Shown: positions 1 to 5,705 of the stretch, piece after piece
Layout of the letters: the number at the start of each line of letters is the position of its first letter
How positions within the stretch are numbered: position 1 is the first letter of the stretch
Origin: Clostridia bacterium
Lineage (GTDB): Bacteria; Bacillota; Clostridia; Christensenellales; UBA1242
Length of the DNA stretch: 5,705 nucleotides
Direction: 5' to 3'
Assembly (NCBI GenBank): GCA_017622115.1
Contig: JAGART010000016.1
Coordinates: 1 to 5,705, forward strand
The notes under the pieces: model-generated
What the model was told of the DNA's origin: nothing
The model's input: the letters and a program-made list of their open reading frames with translations, nothing else
The model's database searches: none
Position numbers and translations under genes: made by a program

Positions 1-174
1 CACGCAGTGAGTGATGAACCTATTTGCAAAGCACAAAAATTAGAGGAGATATCCCCAGAAGAAAGGGAAAAAATTCTCTCACAACCGCTTCCCGAGGAAG
101 AACAACTTGATGAGTATGATATTTGGGAAGATGGTGGAAAACCGCTTAAAAAACCTACTCGTAAAAATAAATAA
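1..174 (+). CDS. C-terminal 57 residues of an unknown protein (5' end outside window)
   Basis: The first reading frame is open from base 1 to a TAA at 172-174, giving the last 57 residues of a protein whose start lies to the left of the window. I do not recognise it. The visible tail is very acidic in its middle (many Glu and Asp between residues 15 and 46, including PEEE and DEYDIWED) and ends in a short Lys/Arg-rich stretch (KPLKKPTRKNK), the usual look of a disordered, soluble C-terminus. There is no membrane segment. Its stop is 14 bases before the ATG of the zincin-like gene, on the same strand, so the two probably share an mRNA. Hand-counted GC is about 38 percent, higher than in the gene that follows. 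That the frame is coding is inferred from its openness, the codon pattern and the position of the next ribosome binding site. Confidence 0.7.
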   Translation, partial: HAVSDEPICKAQKLEEISPEEREKILSQPLPEEEQLDEYDIWEDGGKPLKKPTRKNK

Positions 175-177
175 AAT

Positions 178-183
178 AGGAGA
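178..183 (+). promoter_or_regulatory. Ribosome binding site for the zincin-like gene
   Basis: AGGAGA lies 5 bases before the ATG at 189 and is complementary to the 16S rRNA 3' end. It fixes the start there rather than at the internal Met17. It sits entirely in the 14-base gap after the preceding stop, as expected for a gene translated from the same transcript as its upstream neighbour. Confidence 0.8.
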
Positions 184-188
184 AATTT

Positions 189-1829
189 ATGAGTTTAGAA
201 AAGAAAGAGCAAAAGTTTTTAAATAATAAAAAATTAATGAAAAAACATTTTAAAATTTACAATGAGCAAGCAAAAAGGGCTTATGAATTTGCGAAAACTT
301 TTGGTGCAGGTGAAGAATTACTTGATAGATTTTCTAAAATAAAAATACATTTTTTTGCTGGCTTTGATTCTAATGATAATGGTATAAATTCAAAATTATA
401 TAAAAAAGATAAAATATATTCTAAATCTTCATTAAATACAATTCCAGAAGCAGAAAGAAATTATGCTGTAACGGAAGATAATAAGACAAAAAAAGAAGTT
501 GAATATTTTTGGGCGAAAGTAGAGACAAAAAGAAGAGAAATTCAAGAAGAACAAAGTGATTTTTTAGTTGGTTTTGGTGAATTGTTTATACCGATAAGAG
601 CAGAAAAAAAAGAAATATTAAATCCACAAAAATTAGATGAAAAAAAATTTGGTATGGGGTGGAAAAAAGATGTAGTTTTAAAACCTGCATCTATTCAAAG
701 TGCTAGAGAATTATTTTTAAAAAAAGTAAGAAGTATAGATGAACCAAAAAAAGTTATAAATGTAAATATAGAGCAAAAACAACAAGATTATAAAGTTAGA
801 TTAGGTGTGGCAAAGTTTAACACAGCAAAACAAGTCGCTTTTGAGCATAAGACAATTTATCACGAACTTGCTCACGCTTTAAGTTCTTATAAAATTATTC
901 CATCAACAGAAGTACCTAATTTTGAAAATCCTCAAGAAGATAGTTATTGTGTTTATTCAGGAGCAAATATTCAAAGTATAAACATTTTAAAAGATGGTAT
1001 AGCTTGCATTGATAAACGTATGAGTGGTAATATGTATTTGGAAGAAGGTGTTGTAGAGAATTTTGCTTTTGAATGTATGCAACAAGAAATAGAAAATAGC
1101 AATTATGAAAATTACAAAAAATATACTGTTGAAAATTTGATGTACGAAATATATCAAAATTCAGGCTATAAAAATATGTTTGTTTTAACAGGTATGTGGA
1201 ATGCTGTTTCAAAGCAAGAGTTATTTAAACAGCATTTGGGAATTGATAGCAAGGATATTGTAATTCAGCAAGCAACAGAAACTTTTAAAACGTGTTTTCG
1301 TGAATTTGAAAAATCTTTAACTGGTGGCGAGTATAATAGCCAAAACAAAAGAGAATATGAGGATTGCAATATTGATAAAATTATCGATAATTATGTGCAT
1401 TGTGTAATGCGTTGTAAGATAGAATATCAAGATGCAAAACAAGTACAAAGTATAACTCAAAAAGATAGTTTGCTATTCGATAATTATTTAGACTTTGCTC
1501 AAAAAGTGGACTTTGTTGTTAATGGCTTTTCGCATCATATTAGTATGACTCCTATGCAAGAAAAAGAATGCAAAAAGAAACTTAACGAATCTTTTGCAAA
1601 AGAAGATATGCAAACAATCCAAATACCTATTCAACAACAAAATATAGAGATACAGGAAATTGCTCAAACAGAACCTACTCAAGAGTTTTATGAGCAAGAA
1701 AATTCAGTTCAAAATTTACCAAAAGAAGTTTTAGAAGTTTCGGACTATAACCAAAAAAGAAATCTAACTTCGCAAGAACGTGGTGCTTCTTACAATAGTT
1801 ATTCAAGAGAAAGAGAAATGGAACGTTAA
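189..1829 (+). CDS. Uncharacterised zincin-like (HExxH) protein, putative metallopeptidase
   Basis: This 546-residue protein is not one I can assign to a named family. What is visible is a zinc-metallopeptidase signature, YHELAHALSS, with H225, E226 and H229 as two likely zinc ligands and the catalytic base. About 55 residues later comes YLEEGVVEN, where E286 or E290 could be the third ligand, as in gluzincins. The first 200 residues are Lys/Glu-rich and mostly helical in character. Residues 300-470 are again charged and helical, with H449-H450. From about 474 to the end the chain is Gln/Glu/Ser-rich, probably disordered, ending in an Arg/Glu-rich tail. There is no signal peptide or membrane segment and there are scattered cysteines, so it is probably cytosolic. 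It follows an unknown gene by 14 bases, likely in one operon. Bases are very A/T-rich (15-30 percent GC in lines counted), lower than polA. The zinc-binding call is fairly secure; peptidase activity, substrate and any mobile-element link are inference. The polyvalent-protein (ArdC-associated) metallopeptidases are one family to compare. Confidence 0.75.
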   Translation: MSLEKKEQKFLNNKKLMKKHFKIYNEQAKRAYEFAKTFGAGEELLDRFSKIKIHFFAGFDSNDNGINSKLYKKDKIYSKSSLNTIPEAERNYAVTEDNKTKKEVEYFWAKVETKRREIQEEQSDFLVGFGELFIPIRAEKKEILNPQKLDEKKFGMGWKKDVVLKPASIQSARELFLKKVRSIDEPKKVINVNIEQKQQDYKVRLGVAKFNTAKQVAFEHKTIYHELAHALSSYKIIPSTEVPNFENPQEDSYCVYSGANIQSINILKDGIACIDKRMSGNMYLEEGVVENFAFECMQQEIENSNYENYKKYTVENLMYEIYQNSGYKNMFVLTGMWNAVSKQELFKQHLGIDSKDIVIQQATETFKTCFREFEKSLTGGEYNSQNKREYEDCNIDKIIDNYVHCVMRCKIEYQDAKQVQSITQKDSLLFDNYLDFAQKVDFVVNGFSHHISMTPMQEKECKKKLNESFAKEDMQTIQIPIQQQNIEIQEIAQTEPTQEFYEQENSVQNLPKEVLEVSDYNQKRNLTSQERGASYNSYSREREMER

Positions 1830-1849
1830 AAAATTTGATTATTTTTTAA
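1826..1849. repeat. A/T-only inverted repeat at the end of the zincin-like gene
   Basis: TTAAAAAAT (1826-1834) and ATTTTTTAA (1841-1849) are perfect 9-bp inverted arms around the 6-base loop TTGATT. The left arm includes the stop codon of the zincin-like gene. It could act as a weak terminator, with the T6 run in its right arm, but a stem without G-C pairs is weak, and such repeats arise easily by chance in DNA this A/T-rich. The loop coincides with the candidate -35 box of polA. Confidence 0.35.
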
Positions 1850-1863
1850 ATTTAGGTTAAAAT
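1835..1863 (+). promoter_or_regulatory. Candidate polA promoter
   Basis: TTGATT (1835-1840, 4 of 6 to the -35 consensus), a 17-base spacer, then TAAAAT (1858-1863, 5 of 6 to the -10 consensus). The spacing is ideal for a vegetative sigma factor and places the transcript start near 1870, leaving a leader of about 64 bases before polA. The region is so A/T-rich that other -10-like hexamers (TATATA just downstream) are present, so this is a candidate only. Confidence 0.45.
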
Positions 1864-1869
1864 ATATAT

Positions 1870-1892
1870 AAATACGAAGAATTTGCGTATTT
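1870..1892 (+). other. Short stem-loop at the predicted 5' end of the polA transcript
   Basis: AAATACG (1870-1876) pairs perfectly with CGTATTT (1886-1892) around a 9-base loop. It starts 6 bases after the candidate -10 box, so it would form at the very 5' end of the mRNA. It is not followed by a real T tract, which argues against a terminator. A 7-bp stem with two G-C pairs is modest, and the role, possibly protection of the 5' end, is inference. Confidence 0.35.
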
Positions 1893-1894
1893 TA

Positions 1895-1914
1895 AGACAG
1901 ATTTAGACAAATTT
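1895..1914 (+). repeat. Tandem 10-bp direct repeat in the polA leader
   Basis: AGACAGATTT (1895-1904) is followed immediately by AGACAAATTT (1905-1914), identical at 9 of 10 positions. It ends 8 bases before the polA Shine-Dalgarno sequence. The period is about one helical turn, so it could be a protein site, but nothing else in the window repeats it and chance is possible. Confidence 0.5.
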
Positions 1915-1922
1915 CTACATTT

Positions 1923-1927
1923 AAGGA
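1923..1927 (+). promoter_or_regulatory. Ribosome binding site of polA
   Basis: AAGGA is 6 bases before the ATG at 1934 and supports that start, which also gives the expected polA N-terminus (IDGNSL at residues 7-12). Confidence 0.75.
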
Positions 1928-1933
1928 TTATTT

Positions 1934-4453
1934 ATGGAAAAATTAATGATTATTGATGGCAACAGTTTAATTAACCGTGCTTATTATGCATTACCGCCTT
2001 TGCGTGCGAGTGATGGCAAAAACTACAACGCAGTTTATGGTGTTGTTAATATTTTGGCTAAACTTTTGAGTACAAATGCACCTAAATATCTTTGTGTTGC
2101 TTTTGATGCTGCTCGTAAGACTTTTAGGAATGATTTGTATAGTGAATATAAAGCAACTCGTAAAGGAATGCCCGAAGAACTAGCAGAGCAAATGCCTGTA
2201 TTAAAAGATTTGCTTGTTAAGATGAATATTTTTATTTATGAGCAACAAGGTATTGAGGCTGATGATATCATAGGTACATTAGCACGCAAATTTGATGTGC
2301 CTAGTGTAATTGTTACTGGGGATAGAGATGCGCTTCAACTTATAGACAAAAATACAGAAGTTTGGCTCACTAGACACGGTTTAAGTGATATAGAAATAAT
2401 GAATGAAGAAACGTTTGCGGAAAAATGGGGGCTAGAACCGTACCAGATTGTTCATCTTAAAGCCTTGATGGGAGATAACTCGGATAATATACCTGGCGTG
2501 CCAGGAGTGGGTGAAAAAACGGCTTTAAACCTATTGCAACAATATACTACAATAGATAACCTTTACCAAAACATACAAAATGTGGCGGGAAAACTACAAC
2601 AAAAGTTGATAGATAATAAAGATTTGTGCTATTTGAGTTTTGATTTGGCTACTATTCGTTGCGATGAAAAAATAGAATGCAGTTTAGAACAAATGCGTGT
2701 GTCTTTTCCGTGGAATGATGAAGTTTTAGAGTTGTGCAAAAAGTATGAATTTAGGACAATAACAAAACGCAAAGAATTGTTTAAAGAGGGTATAACTTTA
2801 ACAAATATTAAAAGCGTTAATGAAAATATTGAGTTTGGGCGTTTGCGTGGTATTTTGGAGCAAAACAAAGATGCAAAAACAATAGGTTTAGGTGTTTCAA
2901 AAACAACAGTGCAGGTTGCTTTTGATGAAATAAGAAATTACACTATTGATTTAATCGGTTATAGTGCAGAAATGGTTTTATTTGAGTTTAAAGAAATTTT
3001 ACAAAATCCAGATAAAATTGTTTTGGTGTATAACTTAAAGCAAATTTATCGTTTTGCAGATGCTTTTGAACTAGACTTAAAGGCACAGTTTTTTGATGTT
3101 CCTCTTGCTATTTACTTGATTAATAGCAACATAAAAGAAGATACTCACGAACCTATGCTCGAATATTTGGATTTATTTATAAATCATATCGGCACAGGGT
3201 TAATAAATAGCTGGAATTTTGCTGTTAAAGAATTAGAGGCAAGAAGTTTAACTAAATTGTATATGGAATTAGAACTTCCGCTTGTGCGTGTATTGTACGA
3301 AATGGAGCAGGCTGGTATAACTATTAACTCCAAAGTTTTAGATGAATTAGAGCCAAAATACAAGCAAGAAATGGAAGAAATAAAATTTAGGGTTATGAAG
3401 TATGCGGGTGAGGAGTTTAATCTTAATAGCCCAAAACAATTAGGTACTATTTTATTTGAGAAATTAAGGCTTCCAGATAAAAATAATAAAAAGCATAGTA
3501 CTAATGTAGATGTGTTGGAAGCTCTTAAAGATGAGCACCCTATTATTAATGAAATTTTAAGGTATCGTACAATTTCTAAAATGAATAGTACTTATATCGA
3601 GGGAATGAGGCAATATATAAAAGCAGATGGCAAAATTCATACTCAATTTAATCAGACAACAACAGTTACAGGTAGATTGAGTAGTAATGAGCCAAACTTG
3701 CAAAATATTCCAGTGCGTACAGATGAAGGGCGAGAGTTACGTAAAATGTTTGTGGCAAGTGAAGGGTGCGAATTATTAAGTGCCGATTATAGCCAAATCG
3801 AATTAAGATTGCTAGCACATTATTCACAAGACCCTGTGCTTGTAGATGCATACAAAACAGGTAAAGATATTCACGCAACAACGGCTTCACAAATATTTGG
3901 TGTACCATTAGAAGAAGTTACCCCTCAAATGCGTAGAAGTGCAAAAGCGGTTAATTTCGGTATTATTTATGGTATTTCGCCGTTTGGACTTGCTCAAAGT
4001 TTAGGAATTCCTGCATATCAAGCAAAAGATTATATAGACAGATATTTCCAAACTTATCCAACAATTAGGCAATTTTTAGATAGTAGTGTACAAGAATATA
4101 AAGAAAACAATAGAGTAACAACTCTTTTGGGTAGAATACGTAATTTTGAAAATGTTGTGCCAAAATCAAGAGATGCTCGTTTTAGTGAAAGGGCGGCTAT
4201 GAATATGCCTTTGCAAGGTACAGCAAGTGATATAATAAAACTTGCTATGCTAAATGTATTTAGGGCTTTAAAACAAAATAATTTAAAATCAAAAATAATA
4301 TTGCAAATTCACGATGAACTTATTTTGGACGTGCCAAAAAATGAAGTGGAAATAGTCCGTAAATTAGTAAAAGAAAATATGGAAAATGTTATTCCGTTGC
4401 TTGTGCCTTTAACTGTCGAAATTGATGTTGGTCAATCTTGGTACGATATTTAA
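1934..4453 (+). CDS. polA: DNA polymerase I
   Basis: DNA polymerase I removes RNA primers, fills Okazaki-fragment gaps and does repair synthesis in the cytosol. All 839 residues are present. The N-terminal 5'-3' exonuclease (about 1-285) keeps its metal-binding acids: D8, D58, E108/D110/D111 (IEADD), D130/D132 (TGDRD) and D181/D184 (GDNSDN), followed by the helix-hairpin GVPGVGEKTA. Residues about 290-440 match the 3'-5' exonuclease position, but the DxE motif and the other catalytic aspartates are not visible, so proofreading is probably lost, as in Bacillus and Thermus enzymes. The polymerase domain (about 441-839) is intact: TGRLSS (579-584), motif A DYSQIELR with D618, the O-helix from R667 through K671, F675 and Y679, and motif C HDE (793-795). 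F675 is the Phe found in the E. coli enzyme. It is shorter than the E. coli (928) and B. subtilis (880) proteins, partly through a reduced middle domain. It ends in tandem TAATAA stops. No terminator is evident behind it, so some readthrough into the next gene is possible. Confidence 0.97.
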   Translation: MEKLMIIDGNSLINRAYYALPPLRASDGKNYNAVYGVVNILAKLLSTNAPKYLCVAFDAARKTFRNDLYSEYKATRKGMPEELAEQMPVLKDLLVKMNIFIYEQQGIEADDIIGTLARKFDVPSVIVTGDRDALQLIDKNTEVWLTRHGLSDIEIMNEETFAEKWGLEPYQIVHLKALMGDNSDNIPGVPGVGEKTALNLLQQYTTIDNLYQNIQNVAGKLQQKLIDNKDLCYLSFDLATIRCDEKIECSLEQMRVSFPWNDEVLELCKKYEFRTITKRKELFKEGITLTNIKSVNENIEFGRLRGILEQNKDAKTIGLGVSKTTVQVAFDEIRNYTIDLIGYSAEMVLFEFKEILQNPDKIVLVYNLKQIYRFADAFELDLKAQFFDVPLAIYLINSNIKEDTHEPMLEYLDLFINHIGTGLINSWNFAVKELEARSLTKLYMELELPLVRVLYEMEQAGITINSKVLDELEPKYKQEMEEIKFRVMKYAGEEFNLNSPKQLGTILFEKLRLPDKNNKKHSTNVDVLEALKDEHPIINEILRYRTISKMNSTYIEGMRQYIKADGKIHTQFNQTTTVTGRLSSNEPNLQNIPVRTDEGRELRKMFVASEGCELLSADYSQIELRLLAHYSQDPVLVDAYKTGKDIHATTASQIFGVPLEEVTPQMRRSAKAVNFGIIYGISPFGLAQSLGIPAYQAKDYIDRYFQTYPTIRQFLDSSVQEYKENNRVTTLLGRIRNFENVVPKSRDARFSERAAMNMPLQGTASDIIKLAMLNVFRALKQNNLKSKIILQIHDELILDVPKNEVEIVRKLVKENMENVIPLLVPLTVEIDVGQSWYDI

Positions 4454-4462
4454 TAAAATTAG

Positions 4463-4491
4463 TTGCTAAAATCAAGAAAAAATAGTATAAT
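4463..4491 (+). promoter_or_regulatory. Promoter of the DUF308-like membrane protein gene
   Basis: TTGCTA (4463-4468, 4 of 6 to the -35 consensus), a 17-base spacer, and a perfect TATAAT (4486-4491). The predicted start is near 4498, giving a leader of about 50 bases. It begins only 10 bases after the polA stop, so the membrane-protein gene has its own vegetative promoter whether or not polA transcripts read through. Confidence 0.7.
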
Positions 4492-4497
4492 AATAAA

Positions 4498-4522
4498 AGG
4501 TTATTTTGCAAAAAAATAATCT
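4498..4522 (+). other. Stem-loop at the predicted 5' end of the membrane-protein mRNA
   Basis: AGGTTATTTT (4498-4507) pairs with AAAATAATCT (4513-4522) over 10 positions, one of them a G-U pair, around the loop GCAAA. It begins 6 bases after the TATAAT, that is at the predicted first transcribed base. It has no T tract behind it, so it is a poor terminator for polA. 5'-terminal stem-loops are known to stabilise some bacterial mRNAs (E. coli ompA); that role here is inference. Confidence 0.5.
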
Positions 4523-4535
4523 AAAATATATTTAA

Positions 4536-4541
4536 AAGGAG
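4536..4541 (+). promoter_or_regulatory. Ribosome binding site of the membrane protein gene
   Basis: AAGGAG stands 6 bases before the ATG at 4548. It is the strongest Shine-Dalgarno sequence in the window and lies clear of the upstream stem-loop. Confidence 0.85.
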
Positions 4542-4547
4542 CAAAAA

Positions 4548-5045
4548 ATGGCAAACGCAAAGATAAACTTATCAACAGAAAATATCATTATGTGCGCAAT
4601 TTATGCTGTAATTGGATTGTTGCTTATTATCTTGCAAGGTGGTTCTTTGGGTATTTTAATGACTATAATCGGTGTATTGTTAATCGTTATGGGTATTATT
4701 GATATCGTTAAAAACAAAGACCTCACAAAAGGTATTATCGAAGCAATAATAGGTGTTGCAATAATTGTGTGTGGTTGGTTGATTGCTGATATCGTATTGC
4801 TCATCTTTGGTATTTTGTTGATTGTAAAAGGTGCAATCGAATTATTCCAAAACTTTAAAAACGGATTTCCAGCAATGCTTTCTCCGATTGTTATGATTGT
4901 TATCGGTATTTTGCTAGTTATTGCAAAATGGACACTTCTAGATGTGTTCTGTATTATCGCTGGTGTAATTTTCTTAATCAACGCAGTACTTGTGTTGTTT
5001 GGCAAACAAATTGCACCTCAACAAACTAAAAAAACAAGTAAATAA
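4548..5045 (+). CDS. Six-helix membrane protein of DUF308 / HdeD type
   Basis: A 165-residue, almost wholly hydrophobic protein with six predicted membrane helices at about 12-29, 34-54, 61-78, 79-99, 110-126 and 129-151. It has a short polar N-terminus and a Lys-rich C-terminus (KKTSK). The helices form three similar pairs: each starts with an IG-x-LLI-like helix, has a short turn, and continues with a G-x-LLIV-x-G-like helix (compare 41-54, 87-100 and 138-151). This repeated-pair pattern with small loops is that of the DUF308 family, which includes the E. coli acid-resistance membrane protein HdeD. Family membership is by pattern; the molecular function of DUF308 proteins in low-GC bacteria is unknown to me, and an acid-stress role should not be assumed. 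It is transcribed from its own promoter just behind polA and ended by a strong hairpin terminator, so it is probably a single-gene unit. Its mostly non-polar codons make the opposite strand look open, but that is a shadow. Confidence 0.85.
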   Translation: MANAKINLSTENIIMCAIYAVIGLLLIILQGGSLGILMTIIGVLLIVMGIIDIVKNKDLTKGIIEAIIGVAIIVCGWLIADIVLLIFGILLIVKGAIELFQNFKNGFPAMLSPIVMIVIGILLVIAKWTLLDVFCIIAGVIFLINAVLVLFGKQIAPQQTKKTSK

Positions 5046-5057
5046 AATAAATAGGAA

Positions 5058-5095
5058 AATAAAAAAACACTTCAAAATTGAAGTGTTTTTTTATT
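5058..5095. terminator. Bidirectional Rho-independent terminator between convergent genes
   Basis: The arms 5058-5073 and 5080-5095 are perfectly complementary over 16 bp around the loop AAAATT. The core is CACTTC/GAAGTG, flanked by seven A on the left and seven T on the right, so each strand reads as a stem followed by a T tract. It lies 12 bases after the membrane-protein stop and overlaps the stop codon of the minus-strand gene (5094-5096), serving both transcripts. Confidence 0.92.
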
Positions 5096-5705
5096 ACATA
5101 CCCATAAATCCAGATATAATGTCTTCAAGGTTAGTAGTAAGCTCTGCAGTTTCGTATCCTTCAACAGAAGTTGGAGTGCTTACTGCTTTTACAGAGTAGT
5201 TAATGTAGTTTGTTGTTTCCATATTAGATACAACTTCGTCGTTGAAAACAGTTTTAAGATTAAACACAAATTTTGTAATTTTACCATCTTTAATTTCGTA
5301 TTCGAAAACTTGGTAAGTTTTAGTTACATCTTCTTTTGTTTCATCTAATTCATTTTGTTCAACACTAGTCATAACAGCAGATGCTTTAATGCTGTAAGAA
5401 TTATCACCTGTTTGTAAGAAAGATTTTTCAATAGAAATTGTTTGTCCTTCTGGTAATTCTTGTTCTTCATTAAGAGATTCTTCATCAATAGGGATAATTT
5501 GAATATTGTTTGCAAAAGATGCTAATTCTATTAAGTCTGTGTTTTCAATTTCTGTCATAAGTTTGTTGTTGATGTCCAAAGCATAGTATTTGTCGCCAAC
5601 TTTTGCATATGTTAAGTTTGCTTTTGCTGATGTGTTTGTTGTAGTATTAATACCTTCCATAGAAGAAGTAACTTTTGCAGTCGCTGAAACATCTCCATTA
5701 ACTGC
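5094..5705 (-). CDS. Partial gene for a probable secreted or surface-anchored beta-rich protein (5' end outside window)
   Basis: The minus-strand frame is open from the right edge to a TAA at 5096-5094, giving the last 203 residues. An ATG at 5660-5658 exists, but 15 sense codons precede it without a stop (AVNGDVSATAKVTSS) and there is no convincing Shine-Dalgarno sequence in front of it, so the true start is probably beyond 5705. I do not recognise the family. The chain is acidic, rich in Thr, Ser, Asn and Val, has no cysteine and no membrane segment, and shows repeated alternating strands such as KYYALDI, ITKFVFNLKTVF and INYSVKAV. This resembles the beta-sheet body of Firmicutes lipoproteins and other exported proteins. 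The prediction is that the missing N-terminus carries a signal peptide, perhaps with a lipobox; that is inference. Near the middle is a Glu-rich segment (DEESLNEEQELPEG). It converges on the DUF308-like gene and shares its terminator. Confidence 0.8.
   Translation of the reverse strand, partial: AVNGDVSATAKVTSSMEGINTTTNTSAKANLTYAKVGDKYYALDINNKLMTEIENTDLIELASFANNIQIIPIDEESLNEEQELPEGQTISIEKSFLQTGDNSYSIKASAVMTSVEQNELDETKEDVTKTYQVFEYEIKDGKITKFVFNLKTVFNDEVVSNMETTNYINYSVKAVSTPTSVEGYETAELTTNLEDIISGFMGM

Noticed and set aside
861..1058. Assignment of the zincin to the ArdC anti-restriction family
   Set aside because: The HExxH and EExxxE motifs are similar in form, but the spacing between them (about 55 residues) seems long for that family and no ArdC-type N-terminal domain is recognisable; kept only as a comparison.
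916..1212. Minus-strand open frame of 98 codons inside the zincin-like gene
   Set aside because: The product is Tyr/Leu/His/Asn-rich noise opposite a better supported gene, with no ribosome site. The same applies to the minus-strand frames at 1488-1697, 2629-2868 and 3666-3908.
189..4453. Alternative genetic code (TGA as Trp), considered because of the low GC
   Set aside because: Trp is encoded by TGG throughout, and complete genes end at TAA without internal TGA.
4498..4522. Rho-independent terminator for polA
   Set aside because: The stem has few G-C pairs and is followed by a mixed A/T sequence instead of a T tract, and it lies downstream of a strong promoter at the predicted start base.
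4601..5005. Minus-strand open frame of 134 codons inside the membrane-protein gene
   Set aside because: It is the reverse shadow of a gene made of ATT/GTT/GGT-type codons, giving an Ile/Thr/Asn/Pro-rich product with no start signal.
4990..5199. Plus-strand open frame of 69 codons across the terminator
   Set aside because: It overlaps the end of the membrane-protein gene, the terminator and the convergent gene, has no ribosome site and a low-complexity product.
5094..5660. Minus-strand gene starting at the ATG at 5660
   Set aside because: Fifteen sense codons lie upstream in the same frame up to the window edge, no clear ribosome site precedes the ATG, and the sequence before it has the same composition as the rest; the gene is treated as partial.

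Overview
The window comes from a low-GC bacterium that uses the standard code: TGG is read as Trp and no in-frame TGA occurs in the genes. The exonuclease-dead type of DNA polymerase I, Shine-Dalgarno sites of AGGAG type and A/T-rich sigma70/SigA-like promoters suggest a Firmicutes (Bacillota) relative, probably a clostridial lineage. The lineage is inference and I cannot name a genus.

Layout, left to right. Positions 1-174 hold the 3' end of a plus-strand gene of unknown function. After 14 bases comes a 546-residue plus-strand gene (189-1829) of no family I recognise; it carries a clear zincin motif (HELAH) and a downstream EEGVVE motif, so it looks like a cytosolic metallopeptidase-like protein. 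These two genes probably share a transcript. A 104-base A/T-rich gap (1830-1933) holds a plausible promoter, inverted repeats and a 10-bp tandem repeat. It leads into polA (1934-4453), a complete 839-residue DNA polymerase I with an intact 5'-3' exonuclease domain, a degenerate 3'-5' exonuclease domain and an intact polymerase domain. A 94-base gap (4454-4547) has a strong promoter (perfect TATAAT, 17-base spacer) and a stem-loop placed at the predicted transcript start. It leads into a small six-helix membrane protein of DUF308/HdeD type (4548-5045). A 16-bp perfect hairpin flanked by A and T tracts (5058-5095) serves as a shared terminator for this gene and for a convergent minus-strand gene, which runs off the right edge (5705-5094) and looks like part of a secreted or surface-anchored beta-rich protein.

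Functionally, only polA is a clear housekeeping gene (Okazaki fragment processing and repair). The neighbours do not form an evident pathway with it. The left-hand pair may be accessory DNA: the zincin gene is more A/T-rich than polA in the lines I counted. The points most worth a second look are the unassigned zincin, and the matching arrangement in front of polA and the membrane-protein gene, where a stem-loop begins exactly six bases after the -10 box in both cases. I saw no tRNA, rRNA, CRISPR array, insertion sequence or complete mobile element.
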